This document shows, piece after piece, positions 49,271-62,721 of a DNA stretch of 64,000 bases (the stretch's first letter is position 1; each line of letters starts with the position of its first letter). The stretch is from Toxotes chatareus. Taxonomy: Eukaryota; Chordata; Actinopteri; Toxotidae. Under the pieces are notes generated by a model. It made no database searches. It had not been told where the DNA came from and was given only the letters and a program-made list of their open reading frames with translations. The translations under genes were made by a program, and so were the position numbers. Location of the stretch: NCBI GenBank assembly GCA_016801885.1, contig CM028901.1:6036783-6100782 (forward strand), written 5' to 3'.

Positions 49271-50879
49271 GAGGCATCTTTTTGTCTTTCGGTGTGACAC
49301 ATGCCCATAAATTTGCACTATTAGTACACCGCACTGCTACACTGAGGCAGCCGGGTTCTCTGACACTGAACACAAGCGCAGCACAGATTCTCGAACACAC
49401 TTTTAATCCTGTGGTTTATGGTTGGTTTTTCTCAGGGAGGGAGATGTGTCTGTCGCACAGTCAGCCTCTTGATCATATAAATACTTTTGACTTGCTGAGG
49501 AGGAGGAGAGAGAGAGAGAGGGGAGGGGAAGATGGTGGGATGAGAGACTGAGAAAGAGAGGGATGGCGAGAGAGTAAGACAGTCGTGTGTGGAGGTGGTA
49601 GGTTTGGGGGTGTAAGTGTGCAGTACCAAAATAATATAAGCCAATATATAATATTAAGTTAATATTTGGAATTTCAGCTGCATTCATCACTTGGCTTTGA
49701 TATTAGCAGCCTCTCACCTCTGGCCTCTCATCCTTCTCTCTTCTTTTATCTCTGTCTCACTCTCCACTCTTGCTTCTGTGTGTTTTTATTTTATGCTTAT
49801 TTTATTCCTTTTGTACTATTGGATCCTCAGCGCCTTTCTCTCTCCATCTGTCCCTCTTGACTTTCATCCACCTAATCCTCTCTACTGTTTACAACCTCTA
49901 TACAGCGAATTTGTAATTACTTGTTTTTCTTGCTTTTCACCCCTTTGTAACTTCCCTCTCATTTGAAAACAATGCCAAGTAATGTGACATTCGTGTAGCA
50001 TAGAGAGCCATAAGGGCGGTGATGTGACTATGGCAGCAGACACCAGGTGTTGATTTTTTTTCATATTTTTTTTATTCATATAACCAAGAGCACAATCCTT
50101 CCTTAATCTTAACCAAGTGGTTTTAGTTCCCTTAATATGACCATACCTCAGTTGCAGTGAGATATTGTTGGAATCAGAGACTGAACTAACATTGACAGTG
50201 AACATTTTTGCAGATACACTCAGGAGGAACATATGTGCAAAATGTGCCGTGAACATTTTCTGTATATATTTCTTATGCTTTTGTGTCTGATGGTGATCCG
50301 GGCAGCATTATTTTCCTCATAAAGCTTATTTTCCCAAGGCAAAATAGTTGCCTGTGAATGTAATTCTTGGGATAATGGTTGCCCCTAACCGTAAGAGCAA
50401 GTGTGAGTGTGTGTTGCTTCATATTTTTTAATGAATCTAAAGCCTTTGATATTTTACTAGAGGGCATTTGACTTCCAGTTTTCTCACTCAATGCCTTTTT
50501 GTATTTAATTTGTGTTCTCTGTTCCCCTTTCCTCACTTTTTCATATCCTTGAAAATGCTTCTAGTTTGGTGTTACTACAGTCGTTGTACTGGGAACCCCC
50601 ATGTTGAGTAGTGAGGAAGTATGTGTATATTCATGTTCGTGAATTGTTTTTTTTTTTCTGTCCATCCATCATCATCTGCCCCTAATCTCCGATTCTTCTC
50701 TCCTGCTTCCCCCTACCAACATCCACCCATGCTGAATTTGTAATCACCACCTTTCTTTCATCCCACATCTGTCTCCTCTTCCCTCTCTCCGCCTTTCTTT
50801 CCCTATTTTCTATCCTCCATTAGTCTTGCCTGTCCCCCTTGCCCTCTCCCTTCGCCTCCCCCCAGCTCCTATCCTCAGT

Positions 50880-51240
50880 GAATTTGTTATAAGTGTCGAT
50901 TGTAATTGGTGGGTACTCACAGGGTACAGCTCTGTTAATCTCCCATGTGTGTTTCCTCTCCTAGCCAGCAACAGGGAACACATTTAATTCCTGCACACAG
51001 ATTGCCACCCAAATGGTGTACTTTTAAATAGCAAGAGAGCCAAATCTACTCATGTATTTCAGATTTGTGTTTGCCTGCTATGACTTTAGAGATATCAGCT
51101 TGTTCATATTGAGCTGTCTCTGCTATCAACAGGCTGTTAAATTGAAAGAAGTGATCATATTGCCAGGCAAATAGGAAACAAAGAGAGACTGCACTCAAGA
51201 TAGCTGTTCCAGCTGTTCCAGGGCCCTGTGGATCCATAAC
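50880..51240. promoter_or_regulatory. Candidate regulatory block in intron 1
   Basis: Balanced, repeat-free sequence lies between a pyrimidine patch and ordinary intron. It contains GATTGTAATTGG, a run of short AT-rich words and a direct repeat AGCTGTTCC at 51199-51217. The call rests on texture only. Confidence 0.18.
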
Positions 51241-51870
51241 AGCTTTTTATATACAATTGCTCTTTTCCTCCAAGGTCTTGTACAAATGTGCATTTGCAGA
51301 ATAGTGTCATGAGTGTAACAAGTATAATCATAATTCATCATAATTGAATATAAAGACATGGTGGTGTACTGCAGGAGCCATCAGCAAAGATTTCACCTAC
51401 GTGAAACTACATTACGTGTGTTTCAACCAAAATGCCATCGAATCCACATTTATACACACACGTACAAATCAAATGCTCTTGTTAAACCACTATGAAGCTT
51501 TCCAAATATGGAGCAAGCTTGTGATTAAAGGCCCATCAAATTGCGAAAATCAGCTGTGTTTTTCAATTACTGGAAAGGTGACTTCTGGGAGATATGAGGT
51601 TTGTGTAGAACACTGGTACTTTGCGTGTCACATGCACACTCGTGCGGACACACACACGCACACAATCTGTCAGTCTTCCGTAGCCTCTTCATTATTTCCA
51701 AGATGATTAGAAGTAGACATGACGTGAACATGTTGAGTAGGCAAGCACATGCACACACACGCAAACTAATAAATACACAAAAATATGTCGGGCTTACCAA
51801 GATAGCATGTGTTACCCTCAGGGTGTGACCGCAAACACACACACAGACACACGCAAACACACAAGCACGC

Positions 51871-51892
51871 GCACACACACACACACACACAC
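51871..51892. repeat. (CA)n microsatellite
   Basis: This is the core of a wider AC-rich stretch (51831-51935). Confidence 0.9.
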
Positions 51893-52027
51893 GTACAGGG
51901 AAGGGAGACAGACACACAAACACACACACACAAACTCTCTCTGATGTGTTACGAGAAAGGCAGATGAGAAATTAACAAAGACAGACAGTCTCATATCCAG
52001 CTGGTGCTCCCTGTTGGTATGTGTGTA

Positions 52028-52031
<4 letters not shown>

Positions 52032-52091
<60 letters not shown>
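52032..52091. repeat. (TG)30 microsatellite
   Basis: Sixty bases of uninterrupted TG, the longest perfect dinucleotide tract in the window. It is likely polymorphic and able to form Z-DNA. Confidence 0.97.
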
Positions 52092-52096
<5 letters not shown>

Positions 52097-54160
52097 TTCT
52101 AATCTTTGTAAAGAAACATGCAACACAGCCAGTATGGAAGGTGGAGGAGGTATTTCATCTGAGACAGAAGCTTGAGGAGTAAAATGAGAAATACTGCATA
52201 TAGGAGGATAGATGGATGGACACATAAACAGCAGTGTCGGTCAAAGGTTTGATCCCTGGTGACACCCAGAGTCTGTCCCTGTCAGACTGTCCTTGAGGAC
52301 GATACTGATGCCCTTAATGACTGTGTGCTTCCCTCTGGGGAAAATATATACTGTAGCTGACATGAAATTCCTACATGAACAACATCACATCAGAACAGGA
52401 CTGGAATAACAAAAATAATACAGAAAAGAAGAAGAGCATTGCAGTCTTTAATTGGAGTGCAAGCAACATAAGAACATTGAAAAGGTTGTTCATTATTGCC
52501 ATGAAAGTAGGCTGCGCTCATCACAAAAGCTCCACAGACCAAACCATGTTGATGTCATGGCAACCAAGGATTAATTTGAGCTAAATAAATTCGATGTCAG
52601 TCCTGTCACCTTGCCATTGATTCGTACCCATTGTAGTAATTTGGCTGCCTGCGTCTTCACTGCCTTCTAAGTTACTCATCCTGGATGTGAGGGAAAACAA
52701 TGCTCATGTCAAGCAGCAGCAGCGTTTCTTTCTTTGGTTCATTCTGAAGCCAACAAAGCACTAAATTTTCCAATAAATTCAAATTACTATCCTGCAATAA
52801 TTATAGTCCTAATGAGCATTTGAGCATTAAATTTAAGGGCTGCAACAAATTTTTAGAATAGGTAGCAAAGGATTTGTGTGTAGCGTCACACTATCTTCAA
52901 AGAGGGTTAGGAATACCAATTTTTATATCTTACATATAAAAATTGAGGCTCTAGTCTCTAAAACAGCTTTTTGAATACTTCTTCACAATGCAACACGTCA
53001 GAGTAGAGACTGTCAAACCCTTTACAGATGTTTAAAACCTATTAGCAAAACATTATTATTATACATGAATATAGCTAGATTAACAAGTTATCATGCATCA
53101 GTAATTCTGAAGTTGTATGTAAGTAAGTTGTATATGTTGTATATTTTTTTATTCATGAATAGGATATTGTGGTTTGATTAATGACTTTACTAATGATGTG
53201 TTCTTTCCATGACAAATGTTTATAACGTATTGTAATTTGTCATGTAATTTAACTCTTAATAAAGTTTTATTTTAGGGACATCGTTAGACAGATACTACTT
53301 TTAATACTACTGCTACAATTTCTACTAATTATTACTACTTTTAATACATATAGACCAGTCGCAGCACATTCACTGGTGTAACATTAATGTGTGAACTTGG
53401 CAGCAACAACACACAACACTTTCTCCAGCAGTTAACGCCACCAAGACAATGATGTCCACGATCACATTTACATCACACTTAGGCCTCAGTGTAGTGCATA
53501 ACTTAGCATTGCAACATAGACGTGAACAAATAAATAGGATATGCTAAAAAAACAAAATGTTTCAGTGGCAAAAAAATGGCTAAAATCTGTTTACTCTCTT
53601 CTAATATCACGAAAATGTAGCCAACGTAGGTGTGAGAAAACATCTCTGGTATGTGAGATGTTCATGCATTAGTAATTGCTAATGCACGGAGCCTTAAGGG
53701 ACTTATTACTGAACAGCCACAATAGTTATTTTTGATTATGCAATCTTTCAAGGAATTATTCTTAGGTTTTTGGACAAGACTAATTTGGACAGTTTTTTTT
53801 AGTGGGGGTAAAGAACAGCCAGGTCTCATTGACAACTGCACTACATACACGTACACAAGACAGGGAGACACACAAGCATGAAGGTAATTTGATTAGTCAG
53901 TTTGCTAGACAAATAAACCCTGTGTGAACCCAACCACATTCTTTGCTGTCAGATGGAAAAATCTAAACCTTAACTTTTCAACAGTTTTGATTAGCATCAT
54001 TTACAGATGAAGGTTTGGGTATTTTTGCAACCACATAAAGCACTGTAATTGGTTTAATTAATCTCACTGGGGGATGATCATCATATAATCATCATCGAAG
54101 AAAACGTGGATGCTTTGTATTTATAATAGAATGGTATTTCTGGCACAACTGGGTATTGGG

Positions 54161-54186
54161 GGAGAGAGAGAGAGAGAGAGAGAGAG
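54161..54186. repeat. (GA)n microsatellite
   Basis: Thirteen GA units following a short G run. Confidence 0.95.
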
Positions 54187-55904
54187 CAACAGCAGGTGTT
54201 TTTGTGTCTATGTGTTTAGGCCTGGTGTGTGATGACAGGTATGCCCATGTGCCCCAAACCCACAGAAACATGGCTGTCAGCAGACATCACACACACCTCG
54301 CTACCTAAACACACACAATCTCATGAGCTCAACACCTCATTTGGGTTATGCTTATAAGGATACTCTGTTGTCTTATTATGCTATTATATTAATTCCGTGT
54401 CCCCTTGTTCTTAAATGGGAAGTCCTATAGGATTTCTTCTGGTACAGCAGCATCTCATGACATGTTTAAATCTTTGCAAGCAAGAAAATTACTATTGGGA
54501 TTGCTATCATCAATATAATCATTATGCTTAAAGTTATTCTTGTATGCACATGTGCCCTCACCTTGTCTTGTAGTCTTGGCTAAGAGTCTCAGAGCTCTGC
54601 AGGTGATGCATTTCCTTCCTGAGTAATGATGTATTTCCTGTCTGAGTCTTGCGCCTTGGGAGCCTTTTTGTTTGGTTGTTCATTCTGTCTGTGTGCGTGT
54701 GTGTCTCCGTGCACAGGATGCCTCTCTGTACATGTGTGTGCACGTGAATGTGTGTGCTTGTCTGCTTCATTCCCAGAGAAGACTCATTTCCCCAGCAGGG
54801 CCTGTCAGGCTGTTTCTAGGCGCACTCAGTTCACAGCTGGAGGCTACTGCTGTCACCTGCTCTCCTCTCCTCCCCTCTCCTCTCCTCCGCTCTCCTCAGT
54901 TTTTTTTTTTATCCACTTACCTTTGTGTCACTCACAACATTGGAAAACTATGTATCCCCATACAACACTCACTGATTCATTTTTGTGCAACTTTCTACAA
55001 AACAAGTAAAAGCGAAGGGGATTTGGTCCTTTATAGTTGGCAATAAAATTACTCCAAAGAGACTGTGCAGCCAAACGATTGCACTGAGAGTCCAAAAGTC
55101 CTATTTTTACACCAGTATTTAGCGCAAGTCTTCACTAAAATTGCTGTTTTCAAAAGCTTTCATGCTTGGGTGGCCACCAGCATGCCCCAAAAAGGAGGAC
55201 ACCTCTGCAGGGCAGGCAGGGATGGAAACCAAGGCAGCTACAGCCACAGCTAATGTGTGTGTATATACCAACATATACACACATAAACTATAAATAACTC
55301 ATGAGCACCAAGATGGCCTCTGTACATGGCCACACACAGAAGCCCAAACAGTAAAGACCAGATTTAAACTTTAGATTTTGAGCAAAAAAAGGACAGAGAG
55401 CAAATGTCAGTAAATAGGAAGTGGAAATTAATTTAAATAATAATATAACAATAATTGTTTGTTTGTTTTTTCAGTTATTGACATGTGCAAACTTTAATTT
55501 GTCTGGTGTGCAGGGAAATTAAGTTTGCACACACAGTACATCCCAGAGGTGACGACATGCAGCCTTTGTCCAGCTCGCAGACAAAAGCTCAGCAAGGTGT
55601 TGCAGTGGACAACAGTAAACGTTTTGATCTTTGACACTGGCCGTCTGTTTCTCGCACACCCCGACCCTGCCCCGCTCTCCGTCTCTCTCGCTGTCTTTCT
55701 ACCCCTCTCGCTAAGGGTCAGTGTGTCAGACAGAGAGCAGATGCTTAACCATATGACCACAACCACACCAGCCACCACAACGTGCATACTCCCATTCTGT
55801 CATCTTCCCTTGCTAAATGTATTAAGCCTCTGGAAAATATTCATCTTGGATTTCCGGCGACACTGATAGAGAAGCAGTGAAGAATGATGCAAAGAAGGCT
55901 GCCC

Positions 55905-56000
55905 TTTAAGTAACTGCAATCCAATTAATTTGCACCCTAATGATTATTAAGTGTATTGACATCTCAGAAGTTCATGTTGCAAATACTGTAAATGGTTTCA
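55905..56000. promoter_or_regulatory. Candidate enhancer core, homeodomain-site rich
   Basis: Within about 95 bases the sequence holds CAATCCAATTAATTTGCACC, CCTAATGATTATTAAG and TGTTGCAAATAC, that is, several TAAT/ATTA and octamer-like sites close together without simple repeats. Function is inferred from composition only. Confidence 0.25.
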
Positions 56001-57049
56001 TGTTTACGGGTGATGTAGTTGTTGGTAAGGCTCCACCTAGGATCCACACCAGGGCTGAAGAAGATGAAGTCTTTAAAAGGACCCTCTTGGTCACAAGTCT
56101 CCAGTGTTAGCGTTTGTCAAGCTTTTTACATCCATCATCCCACTTCCAGGGCTGCACTTTGGTTTAATAAGTGTCTTTAGCTAATGAAGTCTCTCACCCT
56201 TAACAAACTACATCATTTGTTTGCATTTGTTTTCTGATCAGACAGGTTCATGCGACTACCCCAGGCACAGCAAACGATATAGATAATCATTAAGTTAAAA
56301 GATGTCTTTCTTCTTTGGCAAGCTTCCTGTGATACACTTTGTTTCTGTTGCATTTGGTGCCAGTGCTCCTTTAGATTTTATGTGGTTTCACAAAAAATAA
56401 GGCTGTAGTTAAGTGGTTCTTTGGCTTGAAAAGCACGGTAAACAATTTAATTTCCATTTTGTTGCTAATAGAAAACCATAACCATATTTCTGGTTGAGAC
56501 TCCTTTCCTCTCCATCCTATTCTCCAAAAACAGTAATTACAACAGAACGGTGAATTTAAATAGGTACCACACATACCTGGTTATTTTTACTTCATAAGAA
56601 CACATTCCAGCGCAATCACAGTTTATTGTATATTTGAAGAATTGAATACACAATTATGGAAGACAATGCTCCTGAGAAATTGCCTATGTGCAAAAAAATC
56701 TAAGGACAACACAATAACATTTAATTTACTATTATATCATGTACTTTCAAATGTTTTAATAGGACTTAATAAAAGGATTACAAATGATAATATTAGGGCA
56801 TCTGATTAAGAATTTAGAAGTAAAGAAATATTGGGGGGGAAACAGAGTGAAAGCAGAAATATAGTAAACATGACAAAGTCAGCATATTATTTAATTTTAT
56901 CTTTAAGACAGTTGATTCTTAACATTTTCCTTATTTAATTATACTGTAGGAATGTCTTAAACATGTCAAGAAAAACCCCAGTGCCACAAGTTTTATGGTC
57001 TTTCCACCTAGCAGCTGCAATCTTCGGGAGCTAATTTAGTGTATTTTGT

Positions 57050-57255
57050 GTACAAAGGAAGCAAGAGGCACCTTAGTTAGTTACTTTAGTAACTAACTTA
57101 ACTTAGTTACTTTTTACTTTTTACTTTGTACTGCTGCTTTACTGTGTTTTTTTTGGTGTTGTACTGCTGCTGGTACCCAAATTTCCCCAAGGGACCTCCC
57201 AAAGGGATTAATAAAGTATATTCTATTCTATTCTATTCTATTCTATTCTATTCTA
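57050..57255 (+). mobile_element. 3' tail of a CR1/L2-type (Rex1/Maui-like) LINE
   Basis: The sequence runs TTTGTACTGCTGCTTTACTG, GTTGTACTGCTGCTGGTACC, CAAATTTCCCCAAGGGACC and GGGATTAATAAAGTATATTC, and ends in seven perfect TTCTA units (57221-57255). This is the standard 3' end of several fish LINEs, which finish in short tandem repeats instead of poly-A. Only the non-coding tail is present; no reverse-transcriptase frame precedes it, as expected from 5' truncation. A perfect 11-bp inverted repeat (57075-57085 with 57088-57098) sits at its left edge. Confidence 0.7.
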
Positions 57256-57894
57256 ACTTCTCGTCAATGTCCAAATGCCTGGTAGAGGTTGAGCTGAAAT
57301 GAGTTTCTGAGATCAAAAGAAACAGAACGATAAAAGGATAAAAGGGACTGAAAGATAAAAGGATTTGAGTCGCTGGATCAGAATTGCGCCTCTATAGAAC
57401 AAAAATCAACAGAATTAAAATCCATTCGACCACAAGGAACACCGGACTTCACATATGTCATGAAGGTCACTGTGTTCAAAAGACATTTCTCTCAACTTCA
57501 CAGACCTGATCAGGTTCAGTTTCTACAAAAAACATTTCTGTGGCAAGCCACAAAAGCTATATCAAAGCCAGGGTCCACAGAGCATCTCTGCTTAGATTTT
57601 AAAATCTGTGCTATTATTTTTTCATTTTAGGGTAACAGAGATGATGGGGAAAGAGGCGATGACATCTGGAGGGAAAAAAACAGAAGAACACAGAGAGGTT
57701 GATGAACCTAAAGACCTTCTTTCACTAATACTTCTTCAGTCGTTATTTATTATTTATGAGCCTAGGTTATATGGACTATTTGTTATGCATGCCGACTGAC
57801 ATCAAGTGTTTGAAGGCAACATTAGCTAAGAGTCAAATGTGAGTAAATCCCGCCTGCAGATGGGAAACAAGCCAGCATCTGCCTGACCAGTTTG

Positions 57895-58060
57895 TTCTGA
57901 TCTGAAAGCCACTTAAGCTGTAAATTAAACAGACTGCGAACATTAGGAAACCCCAGCCGCCAAGGTTTAAATATTAATTGGATGCCCTTTGCGTATGCAT
58001 GCAGTATTTAACTTAAATGACTGTACACATTAAGCACTTGTGTTGCTCTGGTTAAGCCAT
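57895..58060. promoter_or_regulatory. Candidate enhancer block in intron 1
   Basis: The block contains GTTTAAATATTAATTGGATG, GCGTATGCATGCAG and AGTATTTAACTTAAATG in repeat-free sequence. Texture resembles vertebrate conserved non-coding elements; conservation is untested. Confidence 0.22.
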
Positions 58061-60779
58061 TTACCTAGTTCAGTTCATTTTGTGTTTTAAATTACAGTGG
58101 AAAATAAAGGCCAACTGCTGTCCCCCTCATAATGAAATCAAGGAAGATTATGGATTATATGGATTACATCCATTCATTTGTTCATTCGTCCTTCAAATGT
58201 ATGTAAGACACTGTTTATTGGGGTTTTTGGGAGAGTGATGCATCTTAAAATTTTACACAAGAGGATGCAAGCAAAGGCCACAGGCTAAAACTAAAGTTAT
58301 CTGTTGGTTACTGCTGCTGTCATTTATGGAGATGACGTGTTGCTTGTTGACTTGCTTGTGTTAGATGCGAATGAGTTATCAAGCTACAAAGGTAATTATT
58401 TTACTCATGCTTAAAAACTATATTTGCCGTGTGCCCAATGTTATTTCTCATTACAAATCTATAAAATACCAAGATGGCACCACTCTTAACATTACTGGAG
58501 GTAAAGTGCAAAATGATTAAGGCTGATCGATCTGTTGGGTTCAATTCTAGGACTTGTTGGTTATATATTAGTACCACACTTCATAATTTTGCTTTTGCAC
58601 AGAGCAGCAAACCAATTACTTCTGCTTGTTGGCTACACAATAATCGTAAATGGAGCTGTTGGGCAACTTTATATCCCACTTATGCCCTTTGTGCATAGTA
58701 CAGGAGACAGCATAAATAGATGGCTAATTTAAGTCTTAAATTCACAACAACAAACCTGTTCACATTTTTGTTTCTGCATATAATAGGAACATAAAAAAAG
58801 ATATGGAAATAAAAAAAATAGAATGGGTGACACAAACAAAATACAGATAAAAGATTAAGGATAAATACCGTACACCGCTGTGTGTGGCCTGATTCTCCAT
58901 GATGGAAATGAGGTCACAGTGATCAGTTTTAATCCTTTTTTTAAAAACTGTATTTCATTTTCCTTTGTCTACACAGCAACACCTATGCTTATTCTTGTGT
59001 CTGACCTTGCTCTATCAAAGGCAATTTAAGAAGCAGACAGCACTGGTCGAAAATTCTTTGGGGAAGGCATCAAATATTGGGGTGAGGCTTTTCTTTTACA
59101 GTTAAAATAAAGACATTGAAAAAAATAGATGAGACAAACCAAATGAAGATAGGGGTTAGAATCATTTTTGTGGATCACTGAGGGTCCTTGATCTAGACAG
59201 ACACATTGTGTAAGAAAATTGATGCTAATGATGGAATAATGTGACTTAATGTGAACGGCGTGTGAACTTTGTGAAGTGCTGTCTTATTGTCTGGCAGGCC
59301 TTTAGCGGTAGCGAGAGCGAGCTGTCACATTTGTTGTACACGGAAGGTGTTTCTCTGCTTTTGGGAATGTTATGTTGCCGCCGATGTGCAGCCACTCCAC
59401 TTAATGCGCCATGATGTAGTGTCAACTGAGTGTGAGCTGTGGACTATCTCTGCTTGAATTGCAGGCTGCTGACAATCAGTTAGCAAACATGACATTTTCA
59501 TCATCATGCTGGGTAGTTTACACAACACAGAAAGGTGAGGGACTTGATTTAATGGCTTATGAAGCAAAACTCCTTTAAATGTTGTGACTGACAAACATAC
59601 AGGGTGCAGGTACGTGTGCCCACCTATCCGTCCACTATAGCATTTGTTTGAACATACTGCAGTTGTATGTGTAAGTTGGATCTGCTGGCGTCTTATAAAT
59701 GTTTTCTAATTATGTGCATGAAACATGTCTCACCTGCCTTCATAGTGCCTTTATATACACATAGTGTCAAATTCTGTTGAAGTGAAGGAACAAAGTCAAG
59801 AGGACCCTTTTTTAAATGAACCTCATTCTCTCAGTAGGCTTACCCCTTCTCTCTATAGCTTTAGTGTGTTTATGTCACTTGTTTGATCTTTTCTTTTCCA
59901 TTCTGATATAGTGAAAAGCTTTGCATGAAAACCCCCAGATAACTTTGAACAGTCCAGAAATCCCCTTTAAGATGGATCCGACTTTTAACTTAATTGCTCT
60001 TGTTGTTGAACATTTTGAAAAACCAGAGTCCATATGAAAACCAAAGGCTTCCACCGGCTCTTTGCATGTGTATAAAAACCTCCAATAACCTTCTGCAATC
60101 CTGAAGAGCACCGCGACACAGGAGGAGAAATCACAATGTAGTAATACAGCTTCTACAACTAATAAAATTGTAGGTGAAATTCTTGTGGCAATATGAGAGG
60201 CAATCATATTGTAAATTTGCAGCTTTCATTTTGAAATTTTAGGATATTAAATTTCAGTGAATGAATAGGGCTTCCTGTGCACTTGACAATTGCTTTAGTT
60301 GTCCCCACTTTAATTCGGTATAGATGGAAGTAAATTGACCCCTGATGTTACTGTCTGTGCCCTTGGAGGGAAGAGTTATGAGCGAGCGCATGGGGGGAAA
60401 TAGGTGTAGCAGGTACTAAGTACTGATATAACCATGGTAGAAACAGTGGGGCGCAGAAATTATAATCGCACCTCCTCTTCACAGCTCAGCAGGCTTTCAA
60501 GAACCTGCCAAGATCATGTTTAACACACACAGAAAGACAGACACACTCAGACACGCATACACACATGTAAAAAGTGGCAGACAGTCTCTGCCTGGAACAC
60601 CAACACATAATCTGCATCCACCCCCCCACACACACAGACACACACACAAACACACATACAGACCTCCCACTAAAGTGATATGGCTGTTCAGTTTTTGGGC
60701 ATCGCCCTTGTTTCTTCTGCTGTTTGACTCCAAATTATCAATGGGAGTCGATTTTGAATGTGTTTGTTCGTAACGTGCT

Positions 60780-61160
60780 GCTGATTATCATTGCAGAGGG
60801 AATTCATTTCATTCACGCATTCATGCAACTGTTGCCAATATTGCGATTAAGGCACTACTCTGATTACTGTAAGCTGATACATTCATAAATCCTCCATAAT
60901 AAATCTGTTTATTCTGATTATCTGAACCATTATGTAGGTGGATTTTCTCTTTTTTTTTTTCTTTTTAGCACAGCACGTTTGTAAAATCCATATGCCCGCT
61001 GCAATTGCAAAATACCATTAATCAAAAGCTGCTGTATACATTTCAGAAAGCTGCTGGAGACCATGCATGCAGCTCTTGCGCTCCCAGCAGCCACTAGCGA
61101 TTGGTTTAAGATGTAATGATTTAGTGATGATTGGTGAGAACAGGGGGTCTTAAAAGAGTT
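60780..61160. promoter_or_regulatory. Candidate conserved enhancer in intron 1
   Basis: Two blocks flank a T run at 60950-60965. The left one (60780-60940) has GCTGATTATCATTGCAG, GCGATTAAGG, TCTGATTACTG and TTCTGATTATCTG, which are repeated GATTA homeodomain-type words. The right one (60975-61130) has CTGCAATTGCAAAATACC, ATTAATCAAAAGCTGCTG and CATGCATGCAGC. It is the most enhancer-like stretch in the window by composition, but the call needs alignment. Confidence 0.3.
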
Positions 61161-61985
61161 AAGTGGGTGTAACTGTAGACTCAAGTTTCTTTTGTTTACC
61201 AGACACTTTTATCTAAACTGGAAAGAAAACAGTTTTGTTTTAGTTTAGATATAATAATTGTGTTCTTCCAGAACACATCAGACTAGTGGGAATAACTCTT
61301 AATAAATACTTAATGTTAACATGAAGAATTAACTGATAAGAGATACGACAGTGTGAGAGCAAACAGGGATTGCACTGATTGTGAAGGCATTTCCCAAATG
61401 TATGAATAAGTCTTGGCTTGAATGCAAATCATGGCGGCAGAAAACATATTTCTTACATCAATTTAACATCTTTGTTTTGTTGATGTGAAACTATTTTGTA
61501 AACATATTTTCATGAAGCTTCAAAAGAAATCCACAGATTGCATCAATAAGAAAATTACCTGAAGTTATTTACAGCTGAAAAATAAACTGCGTAGTGCTAC
61601 TTGTTACCACATCTCTTCTAATACGTATGCCAAAGACAGGGTTGAGTATTGATTTTTTTCTCTAAAAGTTGTGTGTGTCTCTCTGTGTGAGTGGCTACTT
61701 GTATATGTGTATGTGCTTTGCGTGTTTGTGTTTGTGAATGCGTGTGCATCTCCTTGTGTGTGTCAGTCAGGTGGTTTATCTCGGCTTTGTGAGAGAGGCA
61801 GGAAATCTCCCTGTAATTACAATCTGAACAGCCCTGACATTTTACTAAGACTCCCCCAGGTATGTGCATGTGTGTGTGTGTGTGTGTACTGAAGGTCTTT
61901 TGTCTTGTGGGGCTGAAACAGCTGGGTGCTCCACGCTAATTAACGAGAAACCTCATAATTACTGTTAACTGGCCTACTATATCTG

Positions 61986-61990
<5 letters not shown>

Positions 61991-62026
<36 letters not shown>
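61991..62026. repeat. (GA)n microsatellite
   Basis: Eighteen uninterrupted GA units. Confidence 0.97.
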
Positions 62027-62031
<5 letters not shown>

Positions 62032-62721
62032 GAGACCAAAAGACAGGAACACTAAGGAGGAACGTTAAAATAGGCAAATATTTCTGCAGCATCAGCTTAC
62101 TTAAAGAGCTGTCACTGTTCAGTGCACTACAGTAAAAGGACAGTGGGAAAAAAAAAATCAACCACTGCAGAAGTGTGCAACATGTTTTTTCATGAATACA
62201 TGAAAAAAATACAGTGTGCTCAAAAGTTTAGGATTCATGTTGCTCAAACTCTCGAAACTTAGAAATACAGTAATGATGTTGACGACGATTAATGATGTGA
62301 ACACACTGTCATCGCTACAACAAATTCGGGACAAGAATTGAGTGGTCTGATGATAAGGCAGGGGGAAAAAAAGCCAAGAGGTTGACCATAATATCTACCA
62401 CTTTGTTTTGAAGTAGTTAGCACACCTGAAATGTTGCTAGAAATCCCTCACTGAGCTGGAAAGCTGTATACAGTATGTATAAAACTACAGCAAGTACAGA
62501 AGGTAGAAGGTTGAATCAGGAAATCAGTCTGTTACTATGATGGATATTTACAGTTTACAGTTCACTTTTGTTCTCTCCTCCAAATAAATTCTGAAAAATC
62601 TTTATAAGCCTAGTTTGAAAGAGAGTAACATCCTTGAGTCTCCACTGGTTGCCTGACAACCTCACTGTGTCGAGAAGACTCAAGGACGTCCCTGCTTGTG
62701 GCCAAGAAATAATCTGTTGTT

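Larger units (their letters stand above)
45465..57050 (+). other. Putative intron 1, first part: no supported exon
   Basis: This follows the splice donor at 45465. The first 350 bases keep a high CpG and GTGCG content, then the sequence becomes ordinary AT-rich intron. It holds TG/AC/GA microsatellites, poly-T and poly-A runs (47216-47234, 47664-47682), pyrimidine-rich stretches (48220-48440, 50680-50870) and several TAAT-rich blocks listed separately. No reading frame in it resembles a known domain. One weak exon candidate at 45973-46031 is listed separately. Confidence 0.5.
57256..62721. other. Putative intron 1, later part: no supported exon
   Basis: AT-rich sequence with the candidate regulatory blocks and repeats listed. 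A 110-residue frame on the minus strand (59875-60207) has no known domain and no splice framing. AC-rich stretches at 60523-60560 and 60620-60660 account for the frames nearby. Confidence 0.45.
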
